Numbered from the stretch's first letter, positions 20,180 through 29,878 are shown. The stretch: 64,000 bases of DNA from Ferribacterium limneticum (GCF_020510585.1 NZ_CP075190.1:3656001-3720000), one strand, 5' to 3'. The notes: a model not told the origin generated them from the letters alone. Numbers and translations are program-made.

Positions 20180-22147
20180 TCAGGCGGAGAAGACGGAAAC
20201 CTGGTTACGGCCTTCGTGCTTGGCGCGATAAAGTGCCTGATCGGCACACCGGGTCAGGTCGTCCGGCGTCTTGCCGTGCTCGGGATAGGCCGCCACCCCG
20301 AGGGAAATGGTAAAGGTGATATGGAAGTTGCCGAGGGCAACGGACAACTCCTCGATCGCCTGTCGCCAGGCTTCGGCACGCTGGATAGCCGTCTCCAGCG
20401 GCATATTGGGTAGCAGGATAAGGAATTCCTCACCGCCATAACGACAGGCCACATCTTCCGTCCGGACATCGGCCAGCAAGGTCGTTGCCAGCATGCGCAA
20501 GGCCTCGTCACCCACCTGGTGCCCGTAGGTATCATTAACCCGCTTGAAATAGTCGATATCGAGCATGACCAGCGCCAGCGGATTCCCTTCCCGACGGGCG
20601 CGGGATACTTCGCGCTCGAGCGTTTCATCGAGGTAACGCCGGTTATACAAACCGGTCAGGCTGTCGCGCACAGCCAGCTCCTGAAGCGCCACCTGCAAAC
20701 GGCCGATTTCCTCGATCCGCGCATGGAGTTGCCGGTTGGTTTCGCGCAATGCCAGTTCTGCCGCCTTGCGCTCGCTGACATTGCGCGTAATACCAAGGAT
20801 CGTATGCGCCACACCATCGGCATCTTGCAGATAACTCGAAACCACTTCGGTCGAAATGACCTCGCCATCCTTGCAAACCTGTTCCAGCTCGCTGACCACG
20901 ACACTCGCCGCCTTGTCACCAGCGGCAATTCGCCGCAAGCGCTGATCGATATCCCTTGCCAGTCGCGACGCCGATTCCGGCGTCAGACGGGCATCAATCG
21001 ACTGGCCGAGCACATCCTCGGGCAGATAGCCGCACATGTCGGTAATGGAGGGACTGACGTAGGTATAGCGACGTGACGGGATATCGAGCGTCCAGATAAC
21101 GTCATGGCTATTTTCCGCCAGCATGCGATATCGCGCCTCGCTCTGCGACAGTTTTCTGGCAGTCACCTCCTCCTCGTTTTCCGCGCGCAGCAAACGAATC
21201 AGAACCAGGGAGAGAGACAGAAAAAGCAAGAGCGCTGATACAGCAGCAACCCAGAGCGTCTGGCGCCACTCGGCCAGATAATCGTCAACCGCCAAGCCAC
21301 CGGCAACATACAGCGGATAGTCTGCAATGCGCTGAAATGCATAAACCCGGTCAAGCCCGTCGAGCATCGCCGGCGCGCGCATCGTACCCAGCTTTTCGCC
21401 GGACTCGATCCGTCTATACAGTGGATTATTCGCCAGCACCTGATTCACCTGATCAGGGACAGCTGGCCGCCGCAGAATCTGTCGGCCATCATCGGCCCGC
21501 CAGATCGCAACAACTCCCTTTGAGCCAACGTTGATCGTCTCGAATATCTTCGCCAGAACGTCCAGATCAAGCGGCGCTGCCACCAGTCCAAGCAAGCCTC
21601 CATGGGCGTCACGTACCGGCTGGATAACAAACAGGAATGTGCGCCCGGATAGCTTGTCCGTAATCACTTCAGAAAAATAAAGGGCATTGCCGGATTGCAC
21701 CGCTGGCGCATTGAAATAACTGCGCTCAGCAAACCCGGAGGTCTCTAGCGCTACGCCGGAAGCATAGAGAAGGCTGCCCGCAGCATCCATGACGCGAAAG
21801 CCGCTCACTTCCGGAAACTGCCCGGAAAAGAGCTCCAGTTCATTGACCACGGCTTCCCGGTAACGCCCGACCTCAGCCAGCTTGAAGGCATCTCGGGGCA
21901 ACGAGACGGCAAGGTGCTCGAGGTTACCCTGAAGGCGCCGCATCGTTGCGGCAAGACGAGCCTCCAACAGGGAGGTGACGCCGAGCGCGTCAGAGGGGGC
22001 TTTCCGTTCGGCCTCGCGCCGCCCTTCGTTGAGCAAAAATGCCAGCAACAGGACAACACCCAGCCAGGTGAAGACGAAAAACAGCACCAGCCGAACACGT
22101 GCTCCGAACGCACGGCTGATCATTTGTCCGGAGGTGGATATGCCCAT
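20180..22147 (-). CDS. Membrane sensor diguanylate cyclase (CACHE-like + PAS + GGDEF)
   Basis: A 655-residue c-di-GMP synthase. Order: membrane helix about 15-37, a periplasmic CACHE-like sensor (about 40-300, containing VMDAAGSLLYASG and LLGLVAAPLDLDVLAKIFE), second helix about 305-325, PAS domain with PAC (from YRMLAENSHDVIWTLD to ISTEVVSSYLQDADG), short coiled coil, and GGDEF domain (LVMLDIDYFKRVNDTYGH; active-site YGGEEF). The GGEEF signature predicts catalytic activity. Its ligand is unknown. Start MGISTSG is uncertain; an in-frame ATG eight codons later is possible. The start codon sits in a hairpin (22142-22173). Confidence 0.92.
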   Translation of the reverse strand: MGISTSGQMISRAFGARVRLVLFFVFTWLGVVLLLAFLLNEGRREAERKAPSDALGVTSLLEARLAATMRRLQGNLEHLAVSLPRDAFKLAEVGRYREAVVNELELFSGQFPEVSGFRVMDAAGSLLYASGVALETSGFAERSYFNAPAVQSGNALYFSEVITDKLSGRTFLFVIQPVRDAHGGLLGLVAAPLDLDVLAKIFETINVGSKGVVAIWRADDGRQILRRPAVPDQVNQVLANNPLYRRIESGEKLGTMRAPAMLDGLDRVYAFQRIADYPLYVAGGLAVDDYLAEWRQTLWVAAVSALLLFLSLSLVLIRLLRAENEEEVTARKLSQSEARYRMLAENSHDVIWTLDIPSRRYTYVSPSITDMCGYLPEDVLGQSIDARLTPESASRLARDIDQRLRRIAAGDKAASVVVSELEQVCKDGEVISTEVVSSYLQDADGVAHTILGITRNVSERKAAELALRETNRQLHARIEEIGRLQVALQELAVRDSLTGLYNRRYLDETLEREVSRARREGNPLALVMLDIDYFKRVNDTYGHQVGDEALRMLATTLLADVRTEDVACRYGGEEFLILLPNMPLETAIQRAEAWRQAIEELSVALGNFHITFTISLGVAAYPEHGKTPDDLTRCADQALYRAKHEGRNQVSVFSA

Positions 22148-22222
22148 TCAGGAATCATGCCTTCGGAATGGGCGAATCACAATAGGCGCCGAGAGTGCGC
22201 CGAGTATCACTGCCTCTACGTA

Positions 22223-22927
22223 CTACTTGGCCTGACCGAGCTTCTGCTCGATGCGGGCCAGCGGTATTGCGCCGGGAATCCGCTCGCCATCAGCAAAGAA
22301 CATGGTCGGCGTGCCGGTGATATTGAGCTTGCGGCCAAATTCCTGATTTTTGGTGACAGCAGTGGTATCGCAATCCTCGCGACCAGCCGGTGCCTTGCCA
22401 TCGATCATCCAGTCGTTCCATGCCTTGGCGCGGTCGCCGGAACACCAGATCTGCTTCGACTTGCGCACAGAATCTTCAGAAAGAATAGGCAACAGGAAGG
22501 TATAGATGGTGACGTTGTCCAGCTTCTGCAACTCCTTGGCCAGACGCTTGCAATAGCCGCAATTGGGATCCTCGAAGGTGGCCAGCACGCGCTTGCCGTC
22601 GCCACGCACCTGCTTGATGGCCCGATCAAGCGGCAAATCGCCAAACCTGATTGCCGTGAGCTTTTTCATGCGCTCGTCGGTCACATTTTTCATCGTTTTT
22701 GCGTCAATCAACTGACCGCTGACCACGATGGCCGACATTTTTTCGTCGGTATAGAAAATATTGCCATCAGCGTAGACTTCGTAAAGCCCAAGGTAGCCGG
22801 ATTTCGTGACGCTTTCCACCTTGGCGCCGAGCTTAGCCTCCATTTGCTTGCGGATATCGGCTTCGTCAGCCGCGGCACTCAGACAAAACGTCATCGCCAA
22901 GACCATCGGCAACAATTTCTTCAACAT
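22223..22927 (-). CDS. dsbC: Periplasmic disulfide isomerase DsbC
   Basis: A 234-residue DsbC/G-type thiol isomerase: signal peptide (about 1-20, cleavage after SAAADE-like sequence), N-terminal dimerisation domain, and thioredoxin domain with active-site CGYC (in DPNCGYCKRLAKELQ). A second cysteine pair (C in WCSGDRAK and in GREDCDT) matches the structural disulfide of DsbC. It probably repairs misfolded disulfides in periplasmic proteins. It is 9 bp downstream of the UbiH-type hydroxylase gene and likely co-transcribed with it. Confidence 0.92.
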   Translation of the reverse strand: MLKKLLPMVLAMTFCLSAAADEADIRKQMEAKLGAKVESVTKSGYLGLYEVYADGNIFYTDEKMSAIVVSGQLIDAKTMKNVTDERMKKLTAIRFGDLPLDRAIKQVRGDGKRVLATFEDPNCGYCKRLAKELQKLDNVTIYTFLLPILSEDSVRKSKQIWCSGDRAKAWNDWMIDGKAPAGREDCDTTAVTKNQEFGRKLNITGTPTMFFADGERIPGAIPLARIEQKLGQAK

Positions 22928-22936
22928 GCGATTCTC

Positions 22937-24100
22937 CTAAAGGGCGCCGAGAGCATACCGCACCAGGGCATTTTTTATTAACGGCAGGCCGTTGGCCAGA
23001 TCCAGACCAAGGTTGCGCAACGGGCGCAAGCCTGGTGATGACTCTTTGAACAAGCGACGCAGACTGTCTGTCGTTGTCTGCATCAACACAGTTTCCTCGC
23101 GCCTGGCGCGTTGATAACGCTGCAGGAAACGCTCCTGACCTATATCGTGCCACGGCTGTGTTGCCGTTAGTTGACCGGCAAGCGTCATGGCATCCTGAAA
23201 GCCAAGGTTGATACCATGACCGGACAAGGGATGAATTCCATGCGCCGCATCACCAACCAGCGCCAGTCGTGGCGCGACTGTTTGCGGTACGCGCATCAAG
23301 CGCAAGGGAAAAGCCGCCGGCGCCGTGAGCAACTCCAGTTTGCCCAGTACCCGACTCCCGGCCTCGGCCACCCGTTCGCAAAGCAGTTCGGAAGGAAGCG
23401 AACAGAGTTCATCGGCATGGCCATCAGGCGTGGACCACACGATGGAAATGCGATTACCCGGCAAGGGAAGATAGGCCAGCACGCCATCGTTGCGAAACCA
23501 CTGGAATGCCGTGTTGTTGTGCGGTTTTTCCGTGGCGAAATTGGCGACCAGGCCTTTTTCTCCATACGGCGTGTTGACCTCAGCCAGACCAGCAGTCCGC
23601 CGCACCCACGAATCGCGGCCATCGGCACCGACCAGGAGACGTGCCGACAAGGTCGTGCCATCGCTCAGGCGAAGGACGGCTGCATCCTGGCGAAACTCCA
23701 GGCCATCCGGCCGAGCCGGACAAAAGAGCGTCAGATTGCCTTGGCGCTTGGCGCTCTCCCAGAACTCGCAAGCCATCTGCGACGATTCGAGAATCCAGCC
23801 CAATTCGGAAACGCCGGTCTCAAACGCGGAAAAGTCCAGTCGGCCAGCGCCATCGCCATGGATTTGCATGGCGCGGATCGGCGCCATTCTTGAGGCGTCA
23901 AGGTGGCGCCATGCCCCTATTGATTCAAGAAATGAGGCATTGGCCGGACTGATTGCGTAAATACGCGAGTCCCAGCCATCGGGCAGATGTGGTGGGATAT
24001 TTTCGACGAGGGCGATACGCAAGCGGGTGTCGCGCAAGGCCAAGGCCAGGCTGGCGCCGGCCAGCCCTCCACCAACGATGATCAGATCAAACTGCTGCAT
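22937..24100 (-). CDS. UbiH/UbiF/VisC-family FAD-dependent hydroxylase
   Basis: A 387-residue flavin monooxygenase likely acting in ubiquinone ring hydroxylation. Visible motifs: the FAD-binding GGGLAGASLALAL at residues 10-22, the middle DG motif LLVGADGRDSWVR, and the C-terminal RLALVGDAAHGIHPLSGHGINLGFQDA. The family has several members with different ring positions (UbiH, UbiI, UbiF, UbiM) that cannot be told apart by eye, so no symbol is given. It precedes dsbC on the same strand. Confidence 0.88.
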   Translation of the reverse strand: MQQFDLIIVGGGLAGASLALALRDTRLRIALVENIPPHLPDGWDSRIYAISPANASFLESIGAWRHLDASRMAPIRAMQIHGDGAGRLDFSAFETGVSELGWILESSQMACEFWESAKRQGNLTLFCPARPDGLEFRQDAAVLRLSDGTTLSARLLVGADGRDSWVRRTAGLAEVNTPYGEKGLVANFATEKPHNNTAFQWFRNDGVLAYLPLPGNRISIVWSTPDGHADELCSLPSELLCERVAEAGSRVLGKLELLTAPAAFPLRLMRVPQTVAPRLALVGDAAHGIHPLSGHGINLGFQDAMTLAGQLTATQPWHDIGQERFLQRYQRARREETVLMQTTTDSLRRLFKESSPGLRPLRNLGLDLANGLPLIKNALVRYALGAL

Positions 24101-24140
24101 GACGGCGATTATGCCGTTTCAGGACAATGGAACAAGCAGA

Positions 24141-24503
24141 TCAGGCGGGCGTGCCACCGCCACCACCGGTTTGCGGCTTGTTCTGGCGCGGTCGGCGATT
24201 GTTGTTGGTGCGCGGGCGATGCTTCTTTTGCTGTTGGCCAATGCCGCCACCGGTACCGGCATTCCCGCCTGGCTTGCCATGCTGCATGTTGCTGCGACCT
24301 GGACTGCCACCAAGCGGCTCATTGCTGGAAACACGGTTACCGGGAGCGAGCTGGATTTCCAGCTCGATGATTTCGTCCCACTGCTCGTCAGTTCGATCAC
24401 GTTCAGGGATCGAAAGGAGGTCACGCAAGCGGCGACGCGTATCAGGCGGCGGGGCTACCGTAACAGGAGCTTCGGGCGGATTTTCTGGATTCGGATTGTT
24501 CAT
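24141..24503 (-). CDS. Hypothetical basic, low-complexity protein
   Basis: A 120-residue protein with three zones: a Pro-rich acidic start (NNPNPENPPEAPVTV), a short helical segment that looks structured (RRRLRDLLSIPERDRTDEQWDEIIELEIQLAPG), and a Gly/Asn/Gln/Arg-rich tail (QQKKHRPRTNNNRRPRQNKP) ending in GGGGG. The tail resembles intrinsically disordered nucleic-acid-binding regions. I do not recognise a family. It sits between HU and the UbiH-type gene, with the HU terminator overlapping its upstream side. Confidence 0.55.
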   Translation of the reverse strand: MNNPNPENPPEAPVTVAPPPDTRRRLRDLLSIPERDRTDEQWDEIIELEIQLAPGNRVSSNEPLGGSPGRSNMQHGKPGGNAGTGGGIGQQQKKHRPRTNNNRRPRQNKPQTGGGGGTPA

Positions 24504-24511
24504 TGCAACTT

Positions 24512-24544
24512 AAAAAAGCGGAGCCCGTCGAAGACGAACCCCGC
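24512..24544 (-). terminator. Rho-independent terminator of the HU gene
   Basis: On the minus strand GCGGGG (24544-24539) pairs with CTCCGC (24523-24518), one G-T pair included, followed directly by six T (24517-24512). It lies 17 bp downstream of the HU stop codon. Confidence 0.75.
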
Positions 24545-24560
24545 ATTCGTTAACACCGGA

Positions 24561-24860
24561 TTACTTCTTTTTGGCGGCGGTCTTCTTTGCGGCGACCGAT
24601 GCCTTGAAAGCCGTACCAGCAGTAAATTTCGGAACCGTAGTAGCGGGAATTTTCAGCGTAGCGCCGGTTTTGGGATTCTTGCCGGTGCGCGCTGCGCGCT
24701 TTGCGGACTTGAAAGTACCGAAACCAACGAGTGTAACAGACTCCCCTGCGGTCACGGTCTTGACTACCGCGCCGATGATGGCCGACAGCGCCTTGTCAGC
24801 AGCAGCCTTGGTTATACCAGCTTCTTTTGCAGCAACTTCGACCAGCTCGGATTTATTCAT
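24561..24860 (-). CDS. hupB: HU-family nucleoid DNA-binding protein
   Basis: A 99-residue histone-like protein: helical N-half MNKSELVEVAAKEAGITKAAADKAL, central VTLVGFGTFKSAKRAARTGKNPKTGA (the conserved GFG and GxNPxTG of the beta-arm) and a C-terminal KAS...KKTAAKKK extension richer in lysine than E. coli HU. It compacts and bends DNA. It is monocistronic: its own terminator follows and an A/T-rich leader with AGGAGGCACT precedes the start. HupB is the more likely symbol, but HupA-like naming is equally possible. Confidence 0.92.
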   Translation of the reverse strand: MNKSELVEVAAKEAGITKAAADKALSAIIGAVVKTVTAGESVTLVGFGTFKSAKRAARTGKNPKTGATLKIPATTVPKFTAGTAFKASVAAKKTAAKKK

Positions 24861-25037
24861 CTAAGTGCCTCCTAGTTACCTATCAATGTTTAAGAAAACT
24901 GGCCGTCGGAACGGCAGCACGACAAAAGTAGCATACCTTTTTAAATAAGTGTTGGCCCAAGAGCGCCTATTTGCAGGCGATTGCGTGAATATTTGTAATA
25001 TTCATACGTCTGGCAACCTATTTAGCCACAAAACAAC

Positions 25038-25060
25038 AAACCCGGCACGCAGCCGGGTTT
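25038..25060 (-). terminator. Rho-independent terminator of the nap operon
   Basis: A perfect 9-bp stem, AAACCCGGC (minus, 25060-25052) with GCCGGGTTT (25046-25038), loop of 5 nt, followed by G and a T-rich stretch (TTGTTTTGTGG). It lies 24 bp past the napC stop. Confidence 0.85.
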
Positions 25061-25084
25061 GCCTTGATGCCATCGGCAAAGGGA

Positions 25085-25735
25085 TTATTTGGCCGCTGGC
25101 TTCTCTTCTTCCTTGGCTGGCTCGGCCGGTTTTTCGCCGTGCGAGATGGCCACTGCACCGTCGTTTTGCTTGCCGATGTGCTGGTCGATTGCCGGCAACT
25201 GGTGAGCGATGCCCTTGTGGCAGTCGATACAGGTCTTGCCCTCCGTGAAGGCCTGAGGATGCTGACGGGCTGCCCGGTTACCCTGTTCGGTGTAATCCAT
25301 GTAGTCGTAGCGGTGGCAGTTGCGGCACTCCTGCGAGTCATTCGCCTTCATGCGCCGCCACTCGTTCTGAGCCAACTGCGCACGTTTGGCATTGAATTTC
25401 TCAGGCGTATCGATGGTACCCAGAATCTTGTGCAGCACTTCGTTGGAGGCCTGGATCTTGCGGATCATCTTCGGCCCCCATTCCTTGGGTACGTGGCAGT
25501 CCGGACAGGTGGCGCGCACCCCGGTGCGGTTCGTATAGTGCACCGTGTTCTGATATTCGCGGAAGACGTTTTCTTCCATCTCGTGACAGGAGATACAGAA
25601 CGATTCCTTGTTGGTCGCCTCGAGAGCCCAGTTGAAGCCTCCCCAGAAAACGACACCGGCAGCAAACAGGGCAAATACGGTGACCAGCCCGATGCGCTTG
25701 ACCCATGCGGGCGTGAATTTATCGAGACTCATCAT
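25085..25735 (-). CDS. napC: Tetraheme cytochrome NapC, quinol dehydrogenase
   Basis: A 216-residue NapC/NirT protein: one N-terminal membrane helix (about 14-35) and four CxxCH heme sites (CISCH, CPDCH, CRNCH, CIDCH). It takes electrons from quinol and passes them to periplasmic NapB. Last gene of napDABC; its ATGATG start overlaps the napB stop by four bases. A Lys/Glu/Pro-rich tail of about 25 residues ([16 protein letters not shown]) is variable in the family. No napGH is present, so NapC is the likely sole electron route. Confidence 0.96.
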   Translation of the reverse strand: MMSLDKFTPAWVKRIGLVTVFALFAAGVVFWGGFNWALEATNKESFCISCHEMEENVFREYQNTVHYTNRTGVRATCPDCHVPKEWGPKMIRKIQASNEVLHKILGTIDTPEKFNAKRAQLAQNEWRRMKANDSQECRNCHRYDYMDYTEQGNRAARQHPQAFTEGKTCIDCHKGIAHQLPAIDQHIGKQNDGAVAISHGEKPAEPAKEEEKPAAK

Positions 25736-26175
25736 TCCCCCTTCTTGGCAGCCGGCTTATAGGTATTGGCGACGAGCGGCTTGGCGTCGAACTGCGGCAC
25801 GTGGCACTGCATGCAGAAATAGCGGCGCGGAGAGATATTCGATCCCTTCTTGTCTTCGCGGTCGAGATAGTGCGACTTGGCAACCTTCGTTGCCCCTGTT
25901 TCCTCGGCCCGTTCCTTCGAGTGGCAGTCCATGCACTTGTTGAAGTTCTGGGTGATGTTGTAGCCCTTGATGCTGTGCGGGATCAGCGGCGGCTGTTTCT
26001 GGAAGTTGCGCGGAATGGCTGCTTGGTCCTTCTCCGGTCGGAACATATCGACCTTGGGGTTCCCCTCGATCGACTCGATGCCGATCTCATTCACTCGCAA
26101 TTCCTGCGCGCTGACGCCGCCAACTCCCCCCAGGAGCATGCCGACGGCCAGGGCCAGTGCAGTGATCAATCTCAT
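25732..26175 (-). CDS. napB: Diheme cytochrome NapB, nitrate reductase small subunit
   Basis: A 147-residue periplasmic protein with signal peptide ([17 protein letters not shown], cleavage near VSAQE) and two heme sites, CMDCH and CMQCH, with His ligands in the surrounding [14 protein letters not shown] region. It moves electrons from NapC to NapA. The start at 26175 is chosen because GGAGG lies eight bases upstream; a second ATG at 26181 is only three bases from it. A dispersed-repeat copy fills much of the gap to napA. Confidence 0.95.
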   Translation of the reverse strand: MRLITALALAVGMLLGGVGGVSAQELRVNEIGIESIEGNPKVDMFRPEKDQAAIPRNFQKQPPLIPHSIKGYNITQNFNKCMDCHSKERAEETGATKVAKSHYLDREDKKGSNISPRRYFCMQCHVPQFDAKPLVANTYKPAAKKGE

Positions 26176-26219
26176 ATTCATTACCTCCGATGAGCGTCTG
26201 GAGCCGGGGCCCCATTCGC

Positions 26220-26252
26220 TTTTTGGCTTATTTTTCCGGTTGACCGTGGAAT
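26220..26252 (+). repeat. Dispersed CGGTTGACCG repeat, copy 3
   Basis: Between napA stop and napB start. Reads TTTTTGGCTTA, T-run, CCGGTTGACCGTGGAAT on the plus strand, antisense to nap transcription. Left part is more degenerate than in copies 6 and 7. Confidence 0.7.
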
Positions 26253-26261
26253 CCGGCCTCA

Positions 26262-28775
26262 TCAGGCCCGAGTAACCTTGACGGCGCACTTCTTGTAGTC
26301 CGTTTCCTTCGAAATCGGGCAGGTTGCGTCCAGCGTCAATTTATTGACCAGACGACCGGCATCGAAGAACGGGATGAAGATCAGGCCACGCGGCGGCTTG
26401 TTACGGCCACGCGTCTCGACGCGCAACTGGATTTCACCGCGCCGCGAAGCCACCTTCACTTCCATGCCGCGCTGCAAGCCACGCGCCTTGGCGTCATCCG
26501 GGTGCATGAAGACAACCGCATCCGGGAAGGCCTTGTACAGCTCAGGAACGCGGCGGGTCATCGTGCCGGTATGCCAATGCTCAAGGACACGACCGGTGGA
26601 CAGCCACATGTCGAATTCCTTGTCCGGCGACTCGGCGGGCGGCTGGTAGGGCAGCGCAAAAATGACTGCCTTGCCGTCCTTATGGCCGTAGAACTTCACG
26701 CCCTCACCCTTCTTGACGTACGGGTCATAACCTTCGCGGAAGCGCCACAGGGTTTCCTTGCCGCCGACTACCGGCCAGCGCAAGCCGCGCGCCTGGTGGT
26801 AGGTATCGAACGGCGCGAGATCGTGGCCATGGCCGCGGCCAAAAGAGGCATATTCCTCGAACAGCCCCTTCTGGACGTAGAAGCCGAAGTGCTTCGACTC
26901 GTCGTTATCGAAGCCGGCAGCGGTTTCGCTGGTCTTGTACTTGTTGACCACGCCGTTGGCGTAGAGCACATCAAACAGCGTCTTGCCTTTCCACTTCGGA
27001 GCCTTGGCAACCAGTTCGGCCGGCCAGACCTCCTCGACCTTGAAGCGCTTAGCGAATTCCATGACCTGCCACAAATCGGAGCGCGCCTCGCCCGGCGCCT
27101 TGACCTGCTGGCGCCAGAACTGGGTGCGCCGCTCGGCATTGCCGTAAGCACCTTCCTTCTCGACCCACATGGCGGTCGGCAGGATGAGGTCGGCAGCCAT
27201 CGCCGACACCGTCGGGTACGGATCGGAGACGACGATGAAGTTCTCCGGCTTGCGCCAGCCCGGGTAGAGCTCTTCATTGATGTTCGGACCGGCCTGCATG
27301 TTGTTGTTGCACTGCTGCCAGTAGAAATTGACCTTGCCGTCTTTCAGGGCGCGGGCCATGGCCACGGCGTGGTAACCGACCTTGTCGGGGATCGTGCCGT
27401 CCGGCAGGCCCCACAACTCTTCGGTGTGCTTGCGGTGCTCCGGGTTGGTGACGACCATATCGGCCGGCAGGCGGTGCGAGAAAGTACCGACTTCACGCGC
27501 CGTGCCACAAGCTGAAGGCTGGCCAGTCAGCGAGAACGGGCTGTTGCCCGGCTCGGAAATCTTGCCGGTCAGCAGGTGGATGTTATAGACGAGGTTATTG
27601 GCCCAAGTACCGCGGGTGTGCTGGTTGAAGCCCATGGTCCAGAAGGAAATGATCTTGACCTTCGGGTCGGCATACAGCTCAGCCAGTGCCTTGAGATCCT
27701 TCTCGGCCACGCCGGACAGCTTGGAAACCTTTTCGACGGTGTATTCCGAAACGAACTTCTTGAATTCATCGAAAGTAATCGGATCGGACTTGCCGGTATC
27801 GCCCTTCGGCTTGCCATCAGCGCCGGGATAACCGTTGCTGGTCGCGTCCTTTTCCAGCGCGTGGGTCGGACGCAGGCCGTAGCCGATGTCGGTAGCGCTC
27901 TTCTTGAAATTGATGTTCTTGTCGACGAAGGCCTGATTCACCTTGCCGGTCTGGATGATGTAATTGGCGATGTAGTTGAGGATCGCCAAATCCGTCTGCG
28001 GCGTGAAGATCATCGGGATGTCGGCCAGCTCGTAAGAGCGGTGCTCGAAGGTCGACAGCACGGCCACCTTGACGCCCTTGTTCGACAGCTTGCGGTCGGT
28101 GATGCGCGTCCACAGGATCGGGTGCATCTCGGCCATATTCGAGCCCCACAGCACGAAGGCGTCGGCATGCTCGATGTCGTCGTAGCAGCCCATCGGCTCG
28201 TCGATACCGAAGGTACGCATGAAGCCGGCAACAGCCGAAGCCATGCAGTGGCGGGCGTTGGGATCGAGGTTGTTGGTGCGGAAGCCGGCCTTCATGAGCT
28301 TGGCAGCGGCGTAGCCCTCCCACACCGTCCACTGGCCCGAGCCGAACATGGCTAGGCCGTTCGGCCCCTTGGCCTTGAGCGTCGCCTTGGCCTTCTCTTC
28401 CATGATGTCGAAAGCCTGTTTCCAGGAAACAGGCGCGAAATCGCCGTTCTTGTCGTACTTGCCGTCCTTCATGCGCAGCAGCGGCGTCTTCAGACGATCC
28501 GCACCGTACATGATCTTGGACAGAAAATAGCCCTTGATGCAGTTCAGGCCACGATTGACCGGTGCGTCCGGATCGCCCTGGGTGGCCACCACGCGGCCCT
28601 CCTGCGTCCCGACCAGTACCCCGCAACCCGTTCCGCAGAAACGGCAGGCCGCCTTGTCCCAGCGAATCTCGTCCTTGCCCTGCGCCACGGCCGTACCGGG
28701 CGCAGCCAATCCTGCTGCCGACATGGCCGCCGCTGCTGCGTTGGCCTTGATGAAATCGCGTCGATTGAGCTTCAC
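26262..28775 (-). CDS. napA: Periplasmic nitrate reductase catalytic subunit NapA
   Basis: The molybdopterin (bis-MGD) enzyme that reduces nitrate to nitrite in the periplasm; 837 residues. A Tat signal is clear ([16 protein letters not shown]). The [4Fe-4S] ligands are CRFCGTGC and the later NRGLNCIKG. Other landmarks: [15 protein letters not shown] with the Mo-ligand cysteine region, and the C-terminal [21 protein letters not shown]. Start is GTG (28773-28775) overlapping the napD stop, with GAGGAGG upstream. It needs NapD for maturation and NapB/NapC for electrons. Confidence 0.97.
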   Translation of the reverse strand: MKLNRRDFIKANAAAAAMSAAGLAAPGTAVAQGKDEIRWDKAACRFCGTGCGVLVGTQEGRVVATQGDPDAPVNRGLNCIKGYFLSKIMYGADRLKTPLLRMKDGKYDKNGDFAPVSWKQAFDIMEEKAKATLKAKGPNGLAMFGSGQWTVWEGYAAAKLMKAGFRTNNLDPNARHCMASAVAGFMRTFGIDEPMGCYDDIEHADAFVLWGSNMAEMHPILWTRITDRKLSNKGVKVAVLSTFEHRSYELADIPMIFTPQTDLAILNYIANYIIQTGKVNQAFVDKNINFKKSATDIGYGLRPTHALEKDATSNGYPGADGKPKGDTGKSDPITFDEFKKFVSEYTVEKVSKLSGVAEKDLKALAELYADPKVKIISFWTMGFNQHTRGTWANNLVYNIHLLTGKISEPGNSPFSLTGQPSACGTAREVGTFSHRLPADMVVTNPEHRKHTEELWGLPDGTIPDKVGYHAVAMARALKDGKVNFYWQQCNNNMQAGPNINEELYPGWRKPENFIVVSDPYPTVSAMAADLILPTAMWVEKEGAYGNAERRTQFWRQQVKAPGEARSDLWQVMEFAKRFKVEEVWPAELVAKAPKWKGKTLFDVLYANGVVNKYKTSETAAGFDNDESKHFGFYVQKGLFEEYASFGRGHGHDLAPFDTYHQARGLRWPVVGGKETLWRFREGYDPYVKKGEGVKFYGHKDGKAVIFALPYQPPAESPDKEFDMWLSTGRVLEHWHTGTMTRRVPELYKAFPDAVVFMHPDDAKARGLQRGMEVKVASRRGEIQLRVETRGRNKPPRGLIFIPFFDAGRLVNKLTLDATCPISKETDYKKCAVKVTRA

Positions 28776-29032
28776 GCCTCTACCTCCTCGGTATCTACTG
28801 ATTCGTCGTCGCTATATTGATAAACCATGGCCACCGATGCGACGCCGGGCACTCCATGCAGGGCTACATATTTATCCGCAGCCGAGTTCGTGTCGTCATC
28901 CTCCAGAGTAACGACCACCTTACCCTCCGGACTCCGGGCATGAATTTCCACCCCGGGCATCAGGAGAAGTGCTTCGCACGCCTCGTACAGGCGCTCCGGA
29001 GCGATGTACAAAATGGCGCTGGAAATATTCAT
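28772..29032 (-). CDS. napD: NapD, chaperone for NapA
   Basis: An 86-residue ferredoxin-fold protein that binds the Tat signal of NapA during maturation. Sequence [22 protein letters not shown] and [18 protein letters not shown] follow the NapD pattern. First gene of napDABC; its end encodes the ribosome-binding site for napA. The promoter side has a perfect FNR box 78-91 bp upstream. Confidence 0.9.
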   Translation of the reverse strand: MNISSAILYIAPERLYEACEALLLMPGVEIHARSPEGKVVVTLEDDDTNSAADKYVALHGVPGVASVAMVYQYSDDESVDTEEVEA

Positions 29033-29109
29033 CCGGCCGACCTCCTCAAACTTTGGCAGCCCAACGCCGCCATGGCTGGCAATGATCCCGATCCATACAG
29101 GGACTTCAA

Positions 29110-29123
29110 TTGATGTGTATCAA
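29110..29123 (-). promoter_or_regulatory. FNR/Anr box for the nap operon
   Basis: TTGAT, GTGT, ATCAA: a perfect match to the FNR consensus TTGAT-N4-ATCAA. Placing it at -41.5 of a class II FNR promoter would put a weak -10 (GATCAT on the minus strand) near 29085 and the RNA start about 29075, leaving a ~40-nt leader to napD. This fits anaerobic induction of Nap. Confidence 0.75.
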
Positions 29124-29207
29124 GTCCATACTGCAGTAAGGGCTTCAATAGTGCCAATGGAAAGACTGACTAGTACTTTGGGACTAGGTGCCAAGCAGCC
29201 AAACAAA

Positions 29208-29273
29208 ATAGCTAAATCCTATCGCGAGTATTTGACCAATCAATTGGATTGATCAAAGTACAGCACCTAGTAT
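29208..29273 (+). promoter_or_regulatory. ahpC promoter with OxyR-like site
   Basis: ATAG-CTAAATC-CTAT at 29208-29222 matches the OxyR half-operator ATAG-N7-CTAT. A degenerate second unit, ATTT-GACCAAT-CAAT, follows after 7 bp at 29230-29244. Next come -35 TTGGAT (29244-29249), 18 bp, and -10 TAGTAT (29268-29273). OxyR bound just upstream of the -35 is its usual activating position. Inferred from pattern only. Confidence 0.6.
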
Positions 29274-29314
29274 GGCGTTGTGTTCAATTTCAAACACCCA
29301 CTCAGGAGAAAACA

Positions 29315-29878
29315 ATGTCGCTCATCAACACCCAGGTTCAACCGTTCAAGGCCCAGGCTTTCCACAACGGCAAGTTCATCGAAGTCACCGAAGCCAGCCT
29401 CAAGGGCAAGTGGTCTGTCGTGATCTTCATGCCGGCCGCCTTCACCTTTAACTGCCCGACCGAAATCGAAGATGCCGCCAACAACTACGCCGCATTCCAG
29501 AAGGCCGGCACCGAGGTGTACATCGTCACCACCGACACCCACTTCTCGCACAAGGTCTGGCACGAAACCTCGCCGGCCGTCAGCAAGGCCCAGTTTCCGT
29601 TGATCGGCGACCCGACCCACCAACTGACGCGCGCTTTCGACGTGCATATCGACTCCGAAGGCCTGGCCCTGCGCGGCACCTTCGTCATCAACCCGGATGG
29701 CGTGATCAAGACCGTTGAAATCCACTCCAACGAAATCGCCCGCGACATTTCCGAGACCCTGCGCAAGCTGCAGGCCGCTCAGTACACCGCCGCCCACCCG
29801 AACGAAGTTTGCCCGGCCAAGTGGCACGAAGGCGATGCCACCCTGGCACCGTCGCTGGACCTGGTTGGCAAGATTTAA
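29315..29878 (+). CDS. ahpC: Alkyl hydroperoxide reductase subunit C (2-Cys peroxiredoxin)
   Basis: A 187-residue peroxiredoxin reducing H2O2 and organic peroxides. The peroxidatic cysteine lies in FTFNCPTE (about residue 47), the resolving cysteine in NEVCPAKW (about 166). GGAGA precedes ATG 29315; a longer frame from 29249 crosses the promoter and is rejected. It is followed by ahpF, its reductase. An OxyR-like site lies upstream, and nap is divergent. Confidence 0.96.
   Translation: MSLINTQVQPFKAQAFHNGKFIEVTEASLKGKWSVVIFMPAAFTFNCPTEIEDAANNYAAFQKAGTEVYIVTTDTHFSHKVWHETSPAVSKAQFPLIGDPTHQLTRAFDVHIDSEGLALRGTFVINPDGVIKTVEIHSNEIARDISETLRKLQAAQYTAAHPNEVCPAKWHEGDATLAPSLDLVGKI

Noticed and set aside
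29249..29314. Upstream extension of ahpC to a start at 29249
   Set aside because: It overlaps the -10 and OxyR-like region and adds atypical residues; ATG 29315 has a good ribosome-binding site.
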